From Methylophilales bacterium (GTDB lineage Bacteria > Pseudomonadota > Gammaproteobacteria > Burkholderiales > Methylophilaceae): a DNA stretch of 40,545 nt. Below, piece after piece: positions 28,311 through 37,556 of the stretch. The notes beneath the pieces were generated by a model. It was not told the DNA's origin, did not search any database, and worked only from the letters and a program-made list of their open reading frames with translations. The stretch's first letter is position 1. Each line of letters opens with the position of its first letter. The position numbers were made by a program, and so were the translations under genes. The stretch is taken from NCBI GenBank assembly GCA_021414145.1, contig JAIOOY010000068.1, positions 1 to 40,545 of the forward strand, written 5' to 3'.

Positions 28311-28931
28311 TTAATTGCCTGCCAATTTATTGTCCTGATTTTTCTTGCGTAAAGCGCTTGCGAGATTTGCCACACCACCCTGCTGCAATATACTTTTGAA
28401 GTTGGATTTATAGGTTCTGCTCAAGCTTACTCCTCCCCACTCAATGTCGTAAACCTGCCAACCAGCTGCATTCTTCGTGACTTTGATGTCTACCATTGAA
28501 GGACCGTCAGTAGGATCGATCACTTTACATTTGACGATGGCTTCATTTTCAGTTGCAGTGTCCAAAGGCAGAAAAGTGACTTTCTCATCGCTGTATTGAG
28601 CAAGAGATTTGGTAAAAATATGGGTTAAGAAAGTGCGATATTCATTAACCAAGTCTGATTGTTCTTGCGCTGAAGCAAGGCTCCACTGATTTTCACCTAC
28701 GATTACCCGTGCCATGCGTTCAAAATCGAAACGAGGAAGTATCTTGGTATTGACTAGATCATCAGTTTTTTTTGCATCCTTCGTCAGTTCTTTATCAGCT
28801 GTAAGCGCGGATAAGACATCATCAACCGTTTTCTTCACGACCTCATCTGGCGGGGAAGTCTGTAAACCCTCTGCATGCAAAACTGTCACAGATAACAACA
28901 AAACTGCAAGAAATAGTCGAAATATCTTCAT
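28311..28931 (-). CDS. mlaC: MlaC/Ttg2D-family periplasmic phospholipid-binding protein
   Basis: MlaC-type proteins carry phospholipids across the periplasm between the outer-membrane and inner-membrane parts of the Mla system. The start at 28931 gives 206 residues with a signal peptide (MKIFRLFLAVLLLSVTVLHA); the frame is open upstream to 28970. The mature part has the family pattern: PDEVVKKTVDDVLSAL, KILPRFDFERMARVIVG, EYRTFLTHIFTKSLAQY, and the C-terminal VDIKVTKNAAGWQVYDIEWGGVSLSRTYKSNF. The partner genes mlaE, mlaF, mlaD and mlaB are not adjacent; the gene instead follows an RND pump. Confidence 0.9.
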   Translation of the reverse strand: MKIFRLFLAVLLLSVTVLHAEGLQTSPPDEVVKKTVDDVLSALTADKELTKDAKKTDDLVNTKILPRFDFERMARVIVGENQWSLASAQEQSDLVNEYRTFLTHIFTKSLAQYSDEKVTFLPLDTATENEAIVKCKVIDPTDGPSMVDIKVTKNAAGWQVYDIEWGGVSLSRTYKSNFKSILQQGGVANLASALRKKNQDNKLAGN

Positions 28932-29043
28932 AGTTTGGGCCACCATTTCATCATATCGTGTTCGTAACAACGGAAAACTGCAATTTCAGTATACAACAAT
29001 CCAACTATTGAAAAAAAGCACCAAAAGGCATTCAGCCAGCACT

Positions 29044-32000
29044 CTAAAGTGTTGTAAGTCGTTTTAATTTTGGCCTTACCCAAGCCTCAAAGTCGTCCAC
29101 AAAGGTATAAATCACAGGTACAAATAAAAGGCTAAGCGCGGTTGAGGTAATCAGTCCGCCGATAACGACAATCGCCATCGGCTCGCGAAAAGCGGCGCCT
29201 GTACCTAATCCTAGTATCACAGGCAACATGCCAGCTATCATGGCGACCGTCGTCATCACGATGGGTTGCGCGCGCTGCTGACAGGCTTCTATGATGGACG
29301 TGTGTCTAGTGTTACCTGCAAGGCGATGTTCCACAATAAAATCTACCAGCAAAATACCATTCTTACCGACGATACCCATGAGCATGAGGATACCTATCAC
29401 CGCGGGCAGCGACAATAAAGAGTTGGTGACGAGCAATGCTAACAATGCTCCACCTATAGAAAGTGGGAGTGCTGCCATGATAGTGAATGGCTGTAATGTG
29501 GTACGAAACAATAACACCAGTACGGCATATACCATCAGTACACCAGCCAGCATGGCGGTGATGAAGGAATTAAACATTTCCGTGAGCAATTCCGCGTCAC
29601 CGGTATCAAAGCGTTTGATACCGTGGGGCAAGCTCTTCATAGTAGGCAATTGCGCAATAGCATCCATCGCCTGCCCCAGTGATGCCCCATTCAGGTTGGC
29701 ATCCAGTGCGATTTGGCGCTGCCTGTCGTAATGTTCTATACGTGTAGGCCCTGCGCCTAGTGTGATGTCAGCAACGGCTGATAGTGGCACCATGCCTGCT
29801 TCACCTTGAGCGGGGACCAATAAGCGTCCAATCACGGCGGGGTCTGCTTTGGCGCTGGCGTTGAGCAACACCCTAATCGGTATCTGCCGCTGCCCAGAAT
29901 TGAACATGGCTAGATTGGTGTTCAAATCCCCCAGCGTGGCAACGCGAATGGTGTTAGCAATGGCTTCGGTACTGACCCCTAGTTTTGCTGCCTGGTCTTT
30001 ACGTGGGGTCACTACCAATTCGGTACTGGGCAACGGAATGGTAGAAGACACGTTGGCCAGCTGTTTCAATTGTCGCATTTCGTTTTCAAGTTGCATCACT
30101 GTTTTCTGCAGTAGTGCGCCATCGTTGCCAGCCAACAGCAACGTTACTTCCTTAATGCCCTTTTCATTGACGAAATGAACGCGCGCATTGGGAATTCGGG
30201 CTAAAGACGCTAAAACTTTCTGCTCAAATTCCCTTACGTCCATATCGCGTTGTTTGCGTGGAATAAGCTGAATGGTCAGTCGGGCGCGACGTACGTCTCC
30301 TTCCACATTAGTATCGCTATCCGCCCCACCCACTAAGGCATAAACAGTTTTGACTTGTGGTTGCTGCATCAGTATATCGGTGAGTTGCCCTACGACTTTG
30401 TCGGTATCAGCTAATCGAGAGCCCGGTGGTAATTCAACCTGCAACAGAGATTGCCCTTTATCTTCTGCGGGTAAAAATCCAGTGGGGATAAAGTTGATCA
30501 TGGCATAAGTCGCCAATAACACACCTGCTGCTGCCAGCAGCATCACTTTACGGCGACGCAATGCGAATTCCAGCAAAGAGCGATATGTCGCAATCCAGCT
30601 AGGCAAATGAGGTAGCGCTTGTTTGTTCGGTTTGAGGAAATAAGCCGCTAGCACTGGGGTGATGAGCCGTGCCACCACCAGAGAAAACAAAGTGGCGACA
30701 GCCACGGTAAGACCAAACTGAAAGAAATACTGCCCCACAGCGCTATGCATAAAGCTGACAGGCACGAATACCGCGACTATCACTAAAGTAGTGGCCACGA
30801 CTGCCAGCCCTATCTCATCCGCAGCATCCATCGCGGCGCGATATGGAGTTTTGCCCATCTTCATGTGGCGCGTAATGTTTTCGATCTCTACGATGGCATC
30901 GTCCACCAGAATGCCAGACACCAACGACAAAGCCAGCATACTCACCATATTGAGTGAGAAACCCAGCCATTGCATCACAAAAAACGTGGGGATGACTGAC
31001 AATGGGATTTCCAGTGCGGTAATCCAAGTGGCACGCCAGTTTCGCAAGAACAAAAATACCACCAAAGCCGCTAGCAGTGCACCTTCCAGGAAGGATAGCA
31101 AGGCCGAGTGGTAACTCTCTTTAGTGAACTGTACCAAAGACTGAATCTGGGTGAATTCCACGCCCGGATTTGTCAGTTTCAATCCAGCTAAAGCAGCTTC
31201 AACTCCACGTTCTAGACTAACCTCACTAGCCGACTTGGTGCGGTACACGGCAAAAGTAACGACTGGTTTTTTATTTAACCAAGCTAGTTGGCGCGCTTCA
31301 TTCGTGGCATCACGCACCACTCCTAAATCTTGCAGGCGCGCTGAGCCTCCAGGCAATGCGATAGATAAATTGGCCAAGGCATCTACAGTAGCAGCACCCC
31401 CGATAGTGCGGATCAAGGTTTCTTGTGTGCCATTGTCTATGCGACCTGCGGGACCATCCAACGCAGTTTGACGCAGCTGTTGATTGATTGCCTCTGCGGT
31501 CACGCCATACGCTTGTAAACGCACTGGATCTAACTCGATACGGATTTCCCTATCCAATCCACCTTGACGCTCTACTTTGGCAACTCCTTTAACCGCTAAT
31601 AAAGCGCGCACTATCTGGTCGTCAATGAACCAGGAAGTGTCTTCCAATGAGCGTTGCGGGGCGTTGACGGTGTAGGTCAGCATAGGTACCGCGTCTATGT
31701 CAAAACGCTGTATCTGTGGTTCTTCTATGTTTTGCGGCAACAACGGGCGAATTTCCGCAATTTGGTCGCGTACTGAGGTCAGTGCTTGATTAAGGTTGGT
31801 GCCGAGCTGGAATTCAATCTGCGTATTGGACACACCATCCGTCACCGTAGACCAGCTATGCTTGATGTTACCCACACTGGCGACAGCCGCCTCTACTCGA
31901 TTGGTGATTTGCAGTTCGATTTCACTAGGAGCAGCACCTGCCATGTTGATGGTAATGCTGACTATGGGAATTTCTACGTTGGGAAGATTGTTGATAGGCA

Positions 32001-32100
32001 GCTTAGAATAGCTCGCCAAGCCGAGTAGCAGCAGGCCAATAAAAACAATAATGGGTGCTAACGGGCGTTCTATTGCCCAGGATGAAATTCGTAAACTCAT
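29044..32100 (-). CDS. RND efflux pump inner-membrane transporter (HAE1/AcrB-like)
   Basis: This 1018-residue protein is a proton-driven exporter of the resistance-nodulation-division family. The first helix (about residues 10-30) is followed by a large periplasmic domain with the porter repeats. A block of helices from about residue 335 includes the proton-relay pair in SGILVDDAIVEIENI. The second periplasmic domain and second helix block end with GIVGKNGILLVDFIVEHR and FVPVIYTFVDDFEAW. NLPNVEIPIVSITINMAGAAPSEIE and RVEAAVASVGNIKHSWSTVTDG are typical of HAE1 pumps such as MdtB-like ones. The substrate cannot be read from sequence. The ATG overlaps the adaptor stop (ATGA). No outer-membrane channel gene is adjacent. 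Confidence 0.93.
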   Translation of the reverse strand: MSLRISSWAIERPLAPIIVFIGLLLLGLASYSKLPINNLPNVEIPIVSITINMAGAAPSEIELQITNRVEAAVASVGNIKHSWSTVTDGVSNTQIEFQLGTNLNQALTSVRDQIAEIRPLLPQNIEEPQIQRFDIDAVPMLTYTVNAPQRSLEDTSWFIDDQIVRALLAVKGVAKVERQGGLDREIRIELDPVRLQAYGVTAEAINQQLRQTALDGPAGRIDNGTQETLIRTIGGAATVDALANLSIALPGGSARLQDLGVVRDATNEARQLAWLNKKPVVTFAVYRTKSASEVSLERGVEAALAGLKLTNPGVEFTQIQSLVQFTKESYHSALLSFLEGALLAALVVFLFLRNWRATWITALEIPLSVIPTFFVMQWLGFSLNMVSMLALSLVSGILVDDAIVEIENITRHMKMGKTPYRAAMDAADEIGLAVVATTLVIVAVFVPVSFMHSAVGQYFFQFGLTVAVATLFSLVVARLITPVLAAYFLKPNKQALPHLPSWIATYRSLLEFALRRRKVMLLAAAGVLLATYAMINFIPTGFLPAEDKGQSLLQVELPPGSRLADTDKVVGQLTDILMQQPQVKTVYALVGGADSDTNVEGDVRRARLTIQLIPRKQRDMDVREFEQKVLASLARIPNARVHFVNEKGIKEVTLLLAGNDGALLQKTVMQLENEMRQLKQLANVSSTIPLPSTELVVTPRKDQAAKLGVSTEAIANTIRVATLGDLNTNLAMFNSGQRQIPIRVLLNASAKADPAVIGRLLVPAQGEAGMVPLSAVADITLGAGPTRIEHYDRQRQIALDANLNGASLGQAMDAIAQLPTMKSLPHGIKRFDTGDAELLTEMFNSFITAMLAGVLMVYAVLVLLFRTTLQPFTIMAALPLSIGGALLALLVTNSLLSLPAVIGILMLMGIVGKNGILLVDFIVEHRLAGNTRHTSIIEACQQRAQPIVMTTVAMIAGMLPVILGLGTGAAFREPMAIVVIGGLITSTALSLLFVPVIYTFVDDFEAWVRPKLKRLTTL

Positions 32101-33236
32101 AGCTTGTTAGACTTGCTTTCTGGAGCTACACGCACCGCTTCACCATCATGCAAGAACGCCACCGCGCCGGTAACGACTTGCGTTCCCTCTTTTATTCCTT
32201 GCACAATCTCTACCAGACCATTGCTACGCTCACCTAACTTCACTGTTGTTTTAATGGCTTTTCCTGCGTTCACTACAAACACCGATGCATTTGCACCATC
32301 AAAACGGATGGCTGCATCTGGCAGATAGATGGCTTTTTGCACTTTAAAATTGACCCGCACTTGCGCAAATTGTCCAAGAATAACGTTCGGTGACTTATCA
32401 AAACGCACACGCAATTTGGCGACTTGAGATTGACGCTGCACTTGATTAGCCGCGCGCCGTACCTTGCCTTTGTAAAGTGTATTGTTGCCCACCACCTGAA
32501 TTTCGGCTGTCATACCTGGCGTGAGTCGCGCCGCGTCAGCACCGGAGACTTCAAGCTCAACTTCTAGCGCATCGTCACGCAAAATCACGAATAAAGGTTC
32601 AGGACTTTGTCCCAGAACCATGCCAACATGCGCTTTGCGTGTGGTGATGGTGCCGGAAACCGGCGCGGTGATAGTGGCTTGCGCCAGCCGCAAATCAGCC
32701 TCTGCCAACTGCGCATCGGCCAAGGCGAGATCGGCTTGCGCCATATTGACCGCCTGTTGCGCTGCTTTTGCATGAGCTTCGGCCACATGTTCATTGGTAG
32801 CTTTTTGCTCAGGCGTAGCTTCGACAAAAGGATTTGCCTTTTTTAGATCTATTTTAGCCTGACTATGTAGTGCTTGCGCTTCCTCTAGCGAAGCCTCCTG
32901 CTGCGCCAGAGCTGCCACTGCACGTTGCCGTACCGCTTGTTGTTGTGCGCGTTGCACCTGAAACAGCTTGGGGTCTATCGTTGCCAACACCGTTCCGGCG
33001 CTGACCCTTTGATCCTCATCTACCATCACTTGCTGGATTTTTCCTTGCGCCACACTGGCATACACCGAAATTTCTTCACGCCCTACCACAGGGCCAGAAA
33101 AAGTCATGGTTCTTGGCGTATTACTAAGCTCGGTGGTAATAGTGGAAACAGTGATGGCGGTTTGTGGCTCGGCGCTTGCGTTGATGGCCAAAGCTAAAAC
33201 AAGCCATCCAGCCAATGGCCAACTAATTTTTCTCAT
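32097..33236 (-). CDS. RND efflux periplasmic adaptor (membrane fusion protein)
   Basis: The 379-residue adaptor links the inner-membrane RND pump to an outer-membrane channel. It has a signal peptide (MRKISWPLAGWLVLALAINASA). A lipoyl-like half follows (VYASVAQGKIQQVMVDEDQRVSAGTVLATID). An Ala- and Gln-rich coiled-coil hairpin runs from about residue 115 to 185, then the second lipoyl half (ATITAPVSGTITTRKAHVGMVL). Beta-barrel and membrane-proximal domains end the protein. It has no lipobox cysteine, unlike AcrA-type lipoproteins. It is the first gene of the two-gene efflux operon. Confidence 0.93.
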   Translation of the reverse strand: MRKISWPLAGWLVLALAINASAEPQTAITVSTITTELSNTPRTMTFSGPVVGREEISVYASVAQGKIQQVMVDEDQRVSAGTVLATIDPKLFQVQRAQQQAVRQRAVAALAQQEASLEEAQALHSQAKIDLKKANPFVEATPEQKATNEHVAEAHAKAAQQAVNMAQADLALADAQLAEADLRLAQATITAPVSGTITTRKAHVGMVLGQSPEPLFVILRDDALEVELEVSGADAARLTPGMTAEIQVVGNNTLYKGKVRRAANQVQRQSQVAKLRVRFDKSPNVILGQFAQVRVNFKVQKAIYLPDAAIRFDGANASVFVVNAGKAIKTTVKLGERSNGLVEIVQGIKEGTQVVTGAVAFLHDGEAVRVAPESKSNKL

Positions 33237-33268
33237 AATAATCTCTCTTAAAACAATTATTTAATAGT

Positions 33269-33283
33269 TTAACTAAAGGTTAA
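33269..33283. promoter_or_regulatory. Possible operator upstream of the efflux operon
   Basis: TTAAC (33269-33273) and GTTAA (33279-33283) form a perfect dyad around five bases, in the AT-rich gap before the adaptor gene. The size and position suit a repressor site; no regulator gene is adjacent. Confidence 0.35.
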
Positions 33284-33303
33284 TTATTAGATAAAGTGGT
33301 ATG

Positions 33304-35133
33304 CTAATCTCGTATTATAGATTCAAACCGCAGTGGAGAAATTGCCTTAAGCAGATTTTGTGGCAACGGCGCAGGTTCATTTTCAATTTCAGCCGATAAT
33401 ACTTCACCCATTAGCAAACCTGTTACTAGTCCGCGCGAGCTATGTCCGGTATTCACATAAAGTCCGGGAAACCGAGCAGTCACTTCGCCAACCACAGGCA
33501 GATTGCTGGGTACGCTGCAGCGACAGGCGGCGCGACCGCTGACGGAAGCAGTGCTTAAGCTTTGATGCAGTGCAGGTGATAACTGTTGCAGCATGGCTAA
33601 ATTTTCCAAATGATCTTGTACACGCACATCAATTTGAGAATCGCCATCCTGATAACTTGAACCTAGGGTGTGCATGCCTTCACGTTGGGGCGTTATGAAA
33701 CCTTCGCCACAGATGACAGTATTTAAATGTTGACTGGTCGCTGTGGCTGATAAATGACTCACCTGTCCGCGCACAGACCGTAGCGGCAAATGTGCGGTCT
33801 GTGCAAAACGATTACTCGATGCTGCACCAGCCACGATAATTACTGGGGCGCTCGTCAGCAAACTACCCTCTCCCCAAACTTGCCATTGGTCTGCAACACG
33901 CTTTAATTCGGTGACTTCGCCCTGCTTTATGGTGATATTAGATGCACTCGATAAAATTTCGCACAAGGCTGGCGGGAATATCCAGCCTCCTGTTGGAAAA
34001 TAAAGCCCACCTGTAACCACATCGACGCCAACAAGTTTAGTGGCTTGTTCGCGACTTATTCCGTGTAATAGATCTTCAGGTAAGCCCAATTGCAGCAAAG
34101 CCTGCTGGCGAGCGGCTTCCGACTCATTGAACGCCAGTTGCAGCACGCCGCATTGCCGCCAGGTATTGGCGCCTTGTGGTAATAACTGCTGCAAACGACG
34201 CAGAGTGTAGAGATAGCAAGCCAAAGTCAGCGTACCAAGCTCGCTCCATTTGGGCGAAAGCCTAGCATATAGGACGCCTTGGCGATTGCCAGAAGCTTCT
34301 GCAGCCAGCTTGGAATGACGTTCGATGAGCGTCACTTGCCATCCTCGTCTGGCTAGGCTGTGCGCACTAGCAGTCCCTGCAATGCCACCACCGATGACGA
34401 TGGCGGTTTTTTCCCGTAAAGTCTGAGACGTTTTTGCTTGGTTAAGTGATCCATACAAAATCTCGCGCTTGCGTCCAAAACCCAGCCCTTTTTCCACCTT
34501 AAATCCAGCGGCCTGCAAACCGCGCTTGACCACGCCAGCACTAGTAAAGGTGGCAAACGTGGCATTCGCATTTGACAGTTTGGCAATGGTTTTAAATAGC
34601 GAGTCTCCCCACATCTCTGGATTTTTAGCAGGCGCGAATCCATCCAAAAACCAAGCATCCACGGAGGCTTTCAGTTGTGGCAAAGTTTCCCGTGCATCCC
34701 CAACCAGCAAAGTCAGTGTCACTCTACCTTGCGCAAAGCTCATGCGTTGCCAGCCCGGCGTAAGAATAGTGTATTGCGGTAGTAGTTCGTCAAATTGCGG
34801 TTTGAGTTCCGGCCACAACTGCAAGGCAGTTTGTAAATCTTGTGCCGATAAAGGATTCAGTTCGGTGCTGACAAAATGCAGTCTGGCTTTATCTGGAGTC
34901 GTTTGTAGCCACAATTGCCACGCGCAGAGAAAATTAAGACCAGCACCAAATCCGGTTTCACCAATAACAAAAAAACTTTCTGCCGTAATCTGCCCCCAGC
35001 GTTCAGTCAAATGGTTATGCTGCAAGAACACGTGACGTGTTTCTGCGATGCCGGATTCACGTGAGAAATAGATGTCGTCAAACTTTATTGAGTAAGGTTG
35101 GCCGCCATGCCATGCCAGCTCGGCATTTTTCAT
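33304..35133 (-). CDS. mnmC: Bifunctional tRNA mnm5s2U biosynthesis protein MnmC
   Basis: MnmC makes the last two steps of mnm5s2U34 in tRNA. The C-terminal FAD domain (MnmC1) removes the carboxymethyl group of cmnm5s2U and the N-terminal SAM domain (MnmC2) methylates the product. The 609 residues begin AELAWHGGQPYSIKFDDIYFS and contain the SAM loop VIGETGFGAGLNFLCAWQLW, VDAWFLDGFAPAKNPEMWG (about residues 155-173), and then the FAD motif AIVIGGGIAGTASAHSLARRG near 245. C-terminal VSGRAACRCSVPSNLPVVGE and NTGHSSRGLVTGLLMGE fit the fused form. The start overlaps the eamA stop by four bases. Confidence 0.95.
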   Translation of the reverse strand: MKNAELAWHGGQPYSIKFDDIYFSRESGIAETRHVFLQHNHLTERWGQITAESFFVIGETGFGAGLNFLCAWQLWLQTTPDKARLHFVSTELNPLSAQDLQTALQLWPELKPQFDELLPQYTILTPGWQRMSFAQGRVTLTLLVGDARETLPQLKASVDAWFLDGFAPAKNPEMWGDSLFKTIAKLSNANATFATFTSAGVVKRGLQAAGFKVEKGLGFGRKREILYGSLNQAKTSQTLREKTAIVIGGGIAGTASAHSLARRGWQVTLIERHSKLAAEASGNRQGVLYARLSPKWSELGTLTLACYLYTLRRLQQLLPQGANTWRQCGVLQLAFNESEAARQQALLQLGLPEDLLHGISREQATKLVGVDVVTGGLYFPTGGWIFPPALCEILSSASNITIKQGEVTELKRVADQWQVWGEGSLLTSAPVIIVAGAASSNRFAQTAHLPLRSVRGQVSHLSATATSQHLNTVICGEGFITPQREGMHTLGSSYQDGDSQIDVRVQDHLENLAMLQQLSPALHQSLSTASVSGRAACRCSVPSNLPVVGEVTARFPGLYVNTGHSSRGLVTGLLMGEVLSAEIENEPAPLPQNLLKAISPLRFESIIRD

Positions 35134-36014
35134 TGAGATGCTCTGTTGGCTTCAAACAAGGCTGCGCAGATGATCATGGTGCCCCCTATCCATTCACGTG
35201 CTGACATCACTTCGCCTGCTAAAAAATAAGACGTGATCGCACCAACTACCAGTTCAAACATAAAGATGATTGCGGCTCGATTGACAGCAATATGTGTGAC
35301 TCCAAACTGCACCGCCAGTGTCAGGGAGAATAGACAGGCCCCAACAGCCAGTACTAATTCCCAGTTCACAGACACCAACTTCAACATGGCTGGCCAGGGC
35401 GATGCTTCTATGCTCAAAAATGACAGGCAAATAACACAAACACCTACCCACGTCCAAAATGACTTGGTTGGAACTGATAAGTGCGTGGCGCGGCGAACCA
35501 ATACATTGCTCAGAGCAAACGTAAATCCAGCCGAAAGAGCTAACCATTCGGCGCCGCTTTGGGGAATAGGTAAATTATCAAAACCCTGCCAGAGCATGAC
35601 TAACATGCCGCACACTGACATTACCATTACCATCAACTCTTTTTTATCGCTGCGTTCATCTAGCAAAAAATGGGATAGCAGAACCGTCCATAAAGGCGAC
35701 AAATAAAACAGAAGTAATATCCTCATTACCTCGCCTTGGAGAACCGCCAGTATGTAACCAACATTGGACCAGCCAGCGGCCAAGCCCATGCTTAAAGCCA
35801 ACCATGAAAAAGCACGTTCACGCCATAATTGACGTCCAAACATCAGGCAACCTAGTAACAGTGCAACAATGTACACAGCCAAGTTGGATTGAATGCCAGG
35901 CAGACCTGCCTCAGCCAGTATGCGGTAGGGATACCAGACACTACCCCAAGCAACAGCACCGAACAGCAAACCAGTCACAGCCAAAGATTTTTGTTTTGAT
36001 GCGCTAATGCTCAA
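35130..36014 (-). CDS. EamA-family (DMT superfamily) membrane transporter
   Basis: The product has about ten membrane helices in two EamA repeats (LAVTGLLFGAVAWGSVWYPYRIL; LALSAGFTFALSNVLVRRA), the usual drug/metabolite-transporter arrangement. Its substrate is unknown. I prefer the TTG at 36014 (294 residues), which has GGGAG nine bases upstream. The ATG at 36065 would overlap the divergent dapC by 37 bases and add an unusual polar N-terminus. The stop overlaps mnmC, so the two are probably co-transcribed. Confidence 0.78.
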   Translation of the reverse strand: MSISASKQKSLAVTGLLFGAVAWGSVWYPYRILAEAGLPGIQSNLAVYIVALLLGCLMFGRQLWRERAFSWLALSMGLAAGWSNVGYILAVLQGEVMRILLLFYLSPLWTVLLSHFLLDERSDKKELMVMVMSVCGMLVMLWQGFDNLPIPQSGAEWLALSAGFTFALSNVLVRRATHLSVPTKSFWTWVGVCVICLSFLSIEASPWPAMLKLVSVNWELVLAVGACLFSLTLAVQFGVTHIAVNRAAIIFMFELVVGAITSYFLAGEVMSAREWIGGTMIICAALFEANRASQ

Positions 36015-36016
36015 TT

Positions 36017-36022
36017 TATAAT
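36017..36022 (+). promoter_or_regulatory. Candidate -10 element placing dapC transcription at its ATG
   Basis: A consensus TATAAT ends six bases before the dapC ATG. If it is used, transcription would begin at or next to the ATG and the message would be leaderless. The -35 region is weak (TTGATG at 35996-36001, 15-base spacing). The same bases lie in the leader of the divergent eamA. Confidence 0.45.
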
Positions 36023-36028
36023 GCTCCC

Positions 36029-37210
36029 ATGAACCCAAACCTGAATGCTCTACACCCTTATCCATTTCAAAAACTACGCGACCTATTCGCTGGTATCACC
36101 CCTAATCCAGCTTTCAAACCAATCAACTTGTCTATTGGCGAGCCTAAGCATGCCACGCCAGAATTTATCAAACAGGCATTGACGGATCATCTCGGAGGGT
36201 TATCGAATTATCCCACGACTTTGGGTAGCACCGAGCTACGACAAGCGATTTCTAACTGGTTGGTGCGTCGGTATGCAATTCCAGCGCTAGATATTGAAAA
36301 ACAGATCATTCCAGTTAACGGTAGCCGTGAAGCGCTATTTTCATTTGCGCAAGCAGTGATAGACACCTCTCATGCAAATCCTGTGGTACTTAGCCCTAAC
36401 CCCTTTTATCAGATATATGAGGGTGCGGCGCTACTAGCTGGAGCTGAACCTTATTACCTCAACACATTGCCGGATAATGATTTCAATATTGATTATTCCA
36501 GTGTGCCGGAGTCGGTATGGAAGCGCGTTCAACTGCTCTATGTATGCTCCCCGGGCAATCCTACTGGCAAAGTCATGGGTATTGATGACTGGCGAGAAGT
36601 ATATGCCCTGGCTGATAAATACGGCTTTGTAGTGGCTTCTGACGAATGCTACTCGGAAATCTACTTTAATGAGAACCAAACCCCATTGGGGTCTTTGCAA
36701 GCTGCACACCAGCTTGGACGTGGTTTTGAACGCGTGGTCATGTTCAGCTCACTGTCCAAACGCTCAAACGTGCCGGGAATGCGTTCAGGCTTTGTCGCCG
36801 GAGATGCGAAAATCCTTGAGAAATTTCTGCTCTACCGTACCTATCACGGCTGCGCCATGAATCCCGCAGTACAAGCCGCAAGTGCGGCCGCCTGGAATGA
36901 CGAGACGCATGTAGTAGAAAATAGAAGACTTTATGCGGAAAAGTTTCAGGCCATTACTCCTCTATTGCAAAAAGTTATGCAAGTAGAGATGCCAGATGCT
37001 GCTTTCTACTTATGGGGGCGTGTGCGAGGCTCAGACACAACATTTGCAAGTGAGCTTTATAAGCAAGCCAATGTCACCGTGTTGCCTGGTAGTTATTTGG
37101 CACGAGAGGCTCATGGAATCAATCCTGGTGAAGGATTTGTAAGGCTTGCGCTAGTGGCATCATTGGCGGAGTGTTTGGATGCTGCAGAAAGTATAAACAA
37201 GATTTTTTGA
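36029..37210 (+). CDS. dapC: N-succinyl-L,L-diaminopimelate aminotransferase DapC
   Basis: DapC is a PLP transaminase of the succinylase branch of lysine and peptidoglycan precursor synthesis, converting N-succinyl-2-amino-6-oxopimelate with glutamate. The 393 residues show LNALHPYPFQKLRDLF at the start, LSIGEPKHATPEFI, the YVCSPGNPTGKV motif (about 171-182), SDECYSEIYF, and the PLP lysine Lys244 in FSSLSKRSNVPGMRSGF. It is a fold-type I class I/II aminotransferase. There is no visible Shine-Dalgarno, in keeping with a leaderless message. A 31-base gap separates it from the next gene. Confidence 0.92.
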   Translation: MNPNLNALHPYPFQKLRDLFAGITPNPAFKPINLSIGEPKHATPEFIKQALTDHLGGLSNYPTTLGSTELRQAISNWLVRRYAIPALDIEKQIIPVNGSREALFSFAQAVIDTSHANPVVLSPNPFYQIYEGAALLAGAEPYYLNTLPDNDFNIDYSSVPESVWKRVQLLYVCSPGNPTGKVMGIDDWREVYALADKYGFVVASDECYSEIYFNENQTPLGSLQAAHQLGRGFERVVMFSSLSKRSNVPGMRSGFVAGDAKILEKFLLYRTYHGCAMNPAVQAASAAAWNDETHVVENRRLYAEKFQAITPLLQKVMQVEMPDAAFYLWGRVRGSDTTFASELYKQANVTVLPGSYLAREAHGINPGEGFVRLALVASLAECLDAAESINKIF

Positions 37211-37241
37211 CAGCAAGGCAACGAGTTGTTATAAAGTTCGT

Positions 37242-37556
37242 ATGGAGATATTAAGCGACATTTTGGTAGTTCTAAGGATGTGGGGGCCTTTTTTTGGCCT
37301 AATTCTCAGCGCAATAGGCGCTTGCCTAATTTTTGTAGGGGTGAGAGAGCAGATAGCCGAGGCAAAACGACTGGACAGTCTCATCTCTAGCCAACCTAAC
37401 AAGCATGCGGATGGTAGAACTCTAGATAAAGCAATCTCAGTCCGCGATCAACGCTCCAAAGAGAGGACAGATGCCAAAAAAATGGAGATCATTGGCATGG
37501 CGGTCTTTATTTTCGGATGCGTACTGCAAGCTTTCGGCAGTTTTCCCATCAAGTAA
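37242..37556 (+). CDS. 104-residue two-helix membrane protein
   Basis: I do not recognise this protein. It has a hydrophobic helix near residues 10-33 (WGPFFGLILSAIGACLIFVGV). A charged central stretch follows (REQIAEAKRLDSLIS to VRDQRSKERTDAKKM), and then a second helix (IIGMAVFIFGCVLQAFG). It follows dapC by 31 bases on the same strand and may be co-transcribed. Its last eight bases overlap the end of the convergent cyclase gene. Confidence 0.65.
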   Translation: MEILSDILVVLRMWGPFFGLILSAIGACLIFVGVREQIAEAKRLDSLISSQPNKHADGRTLDKAISVRDQRSKERTDAKKMEIIGMAVFIFGCVLQAFGSFPIK

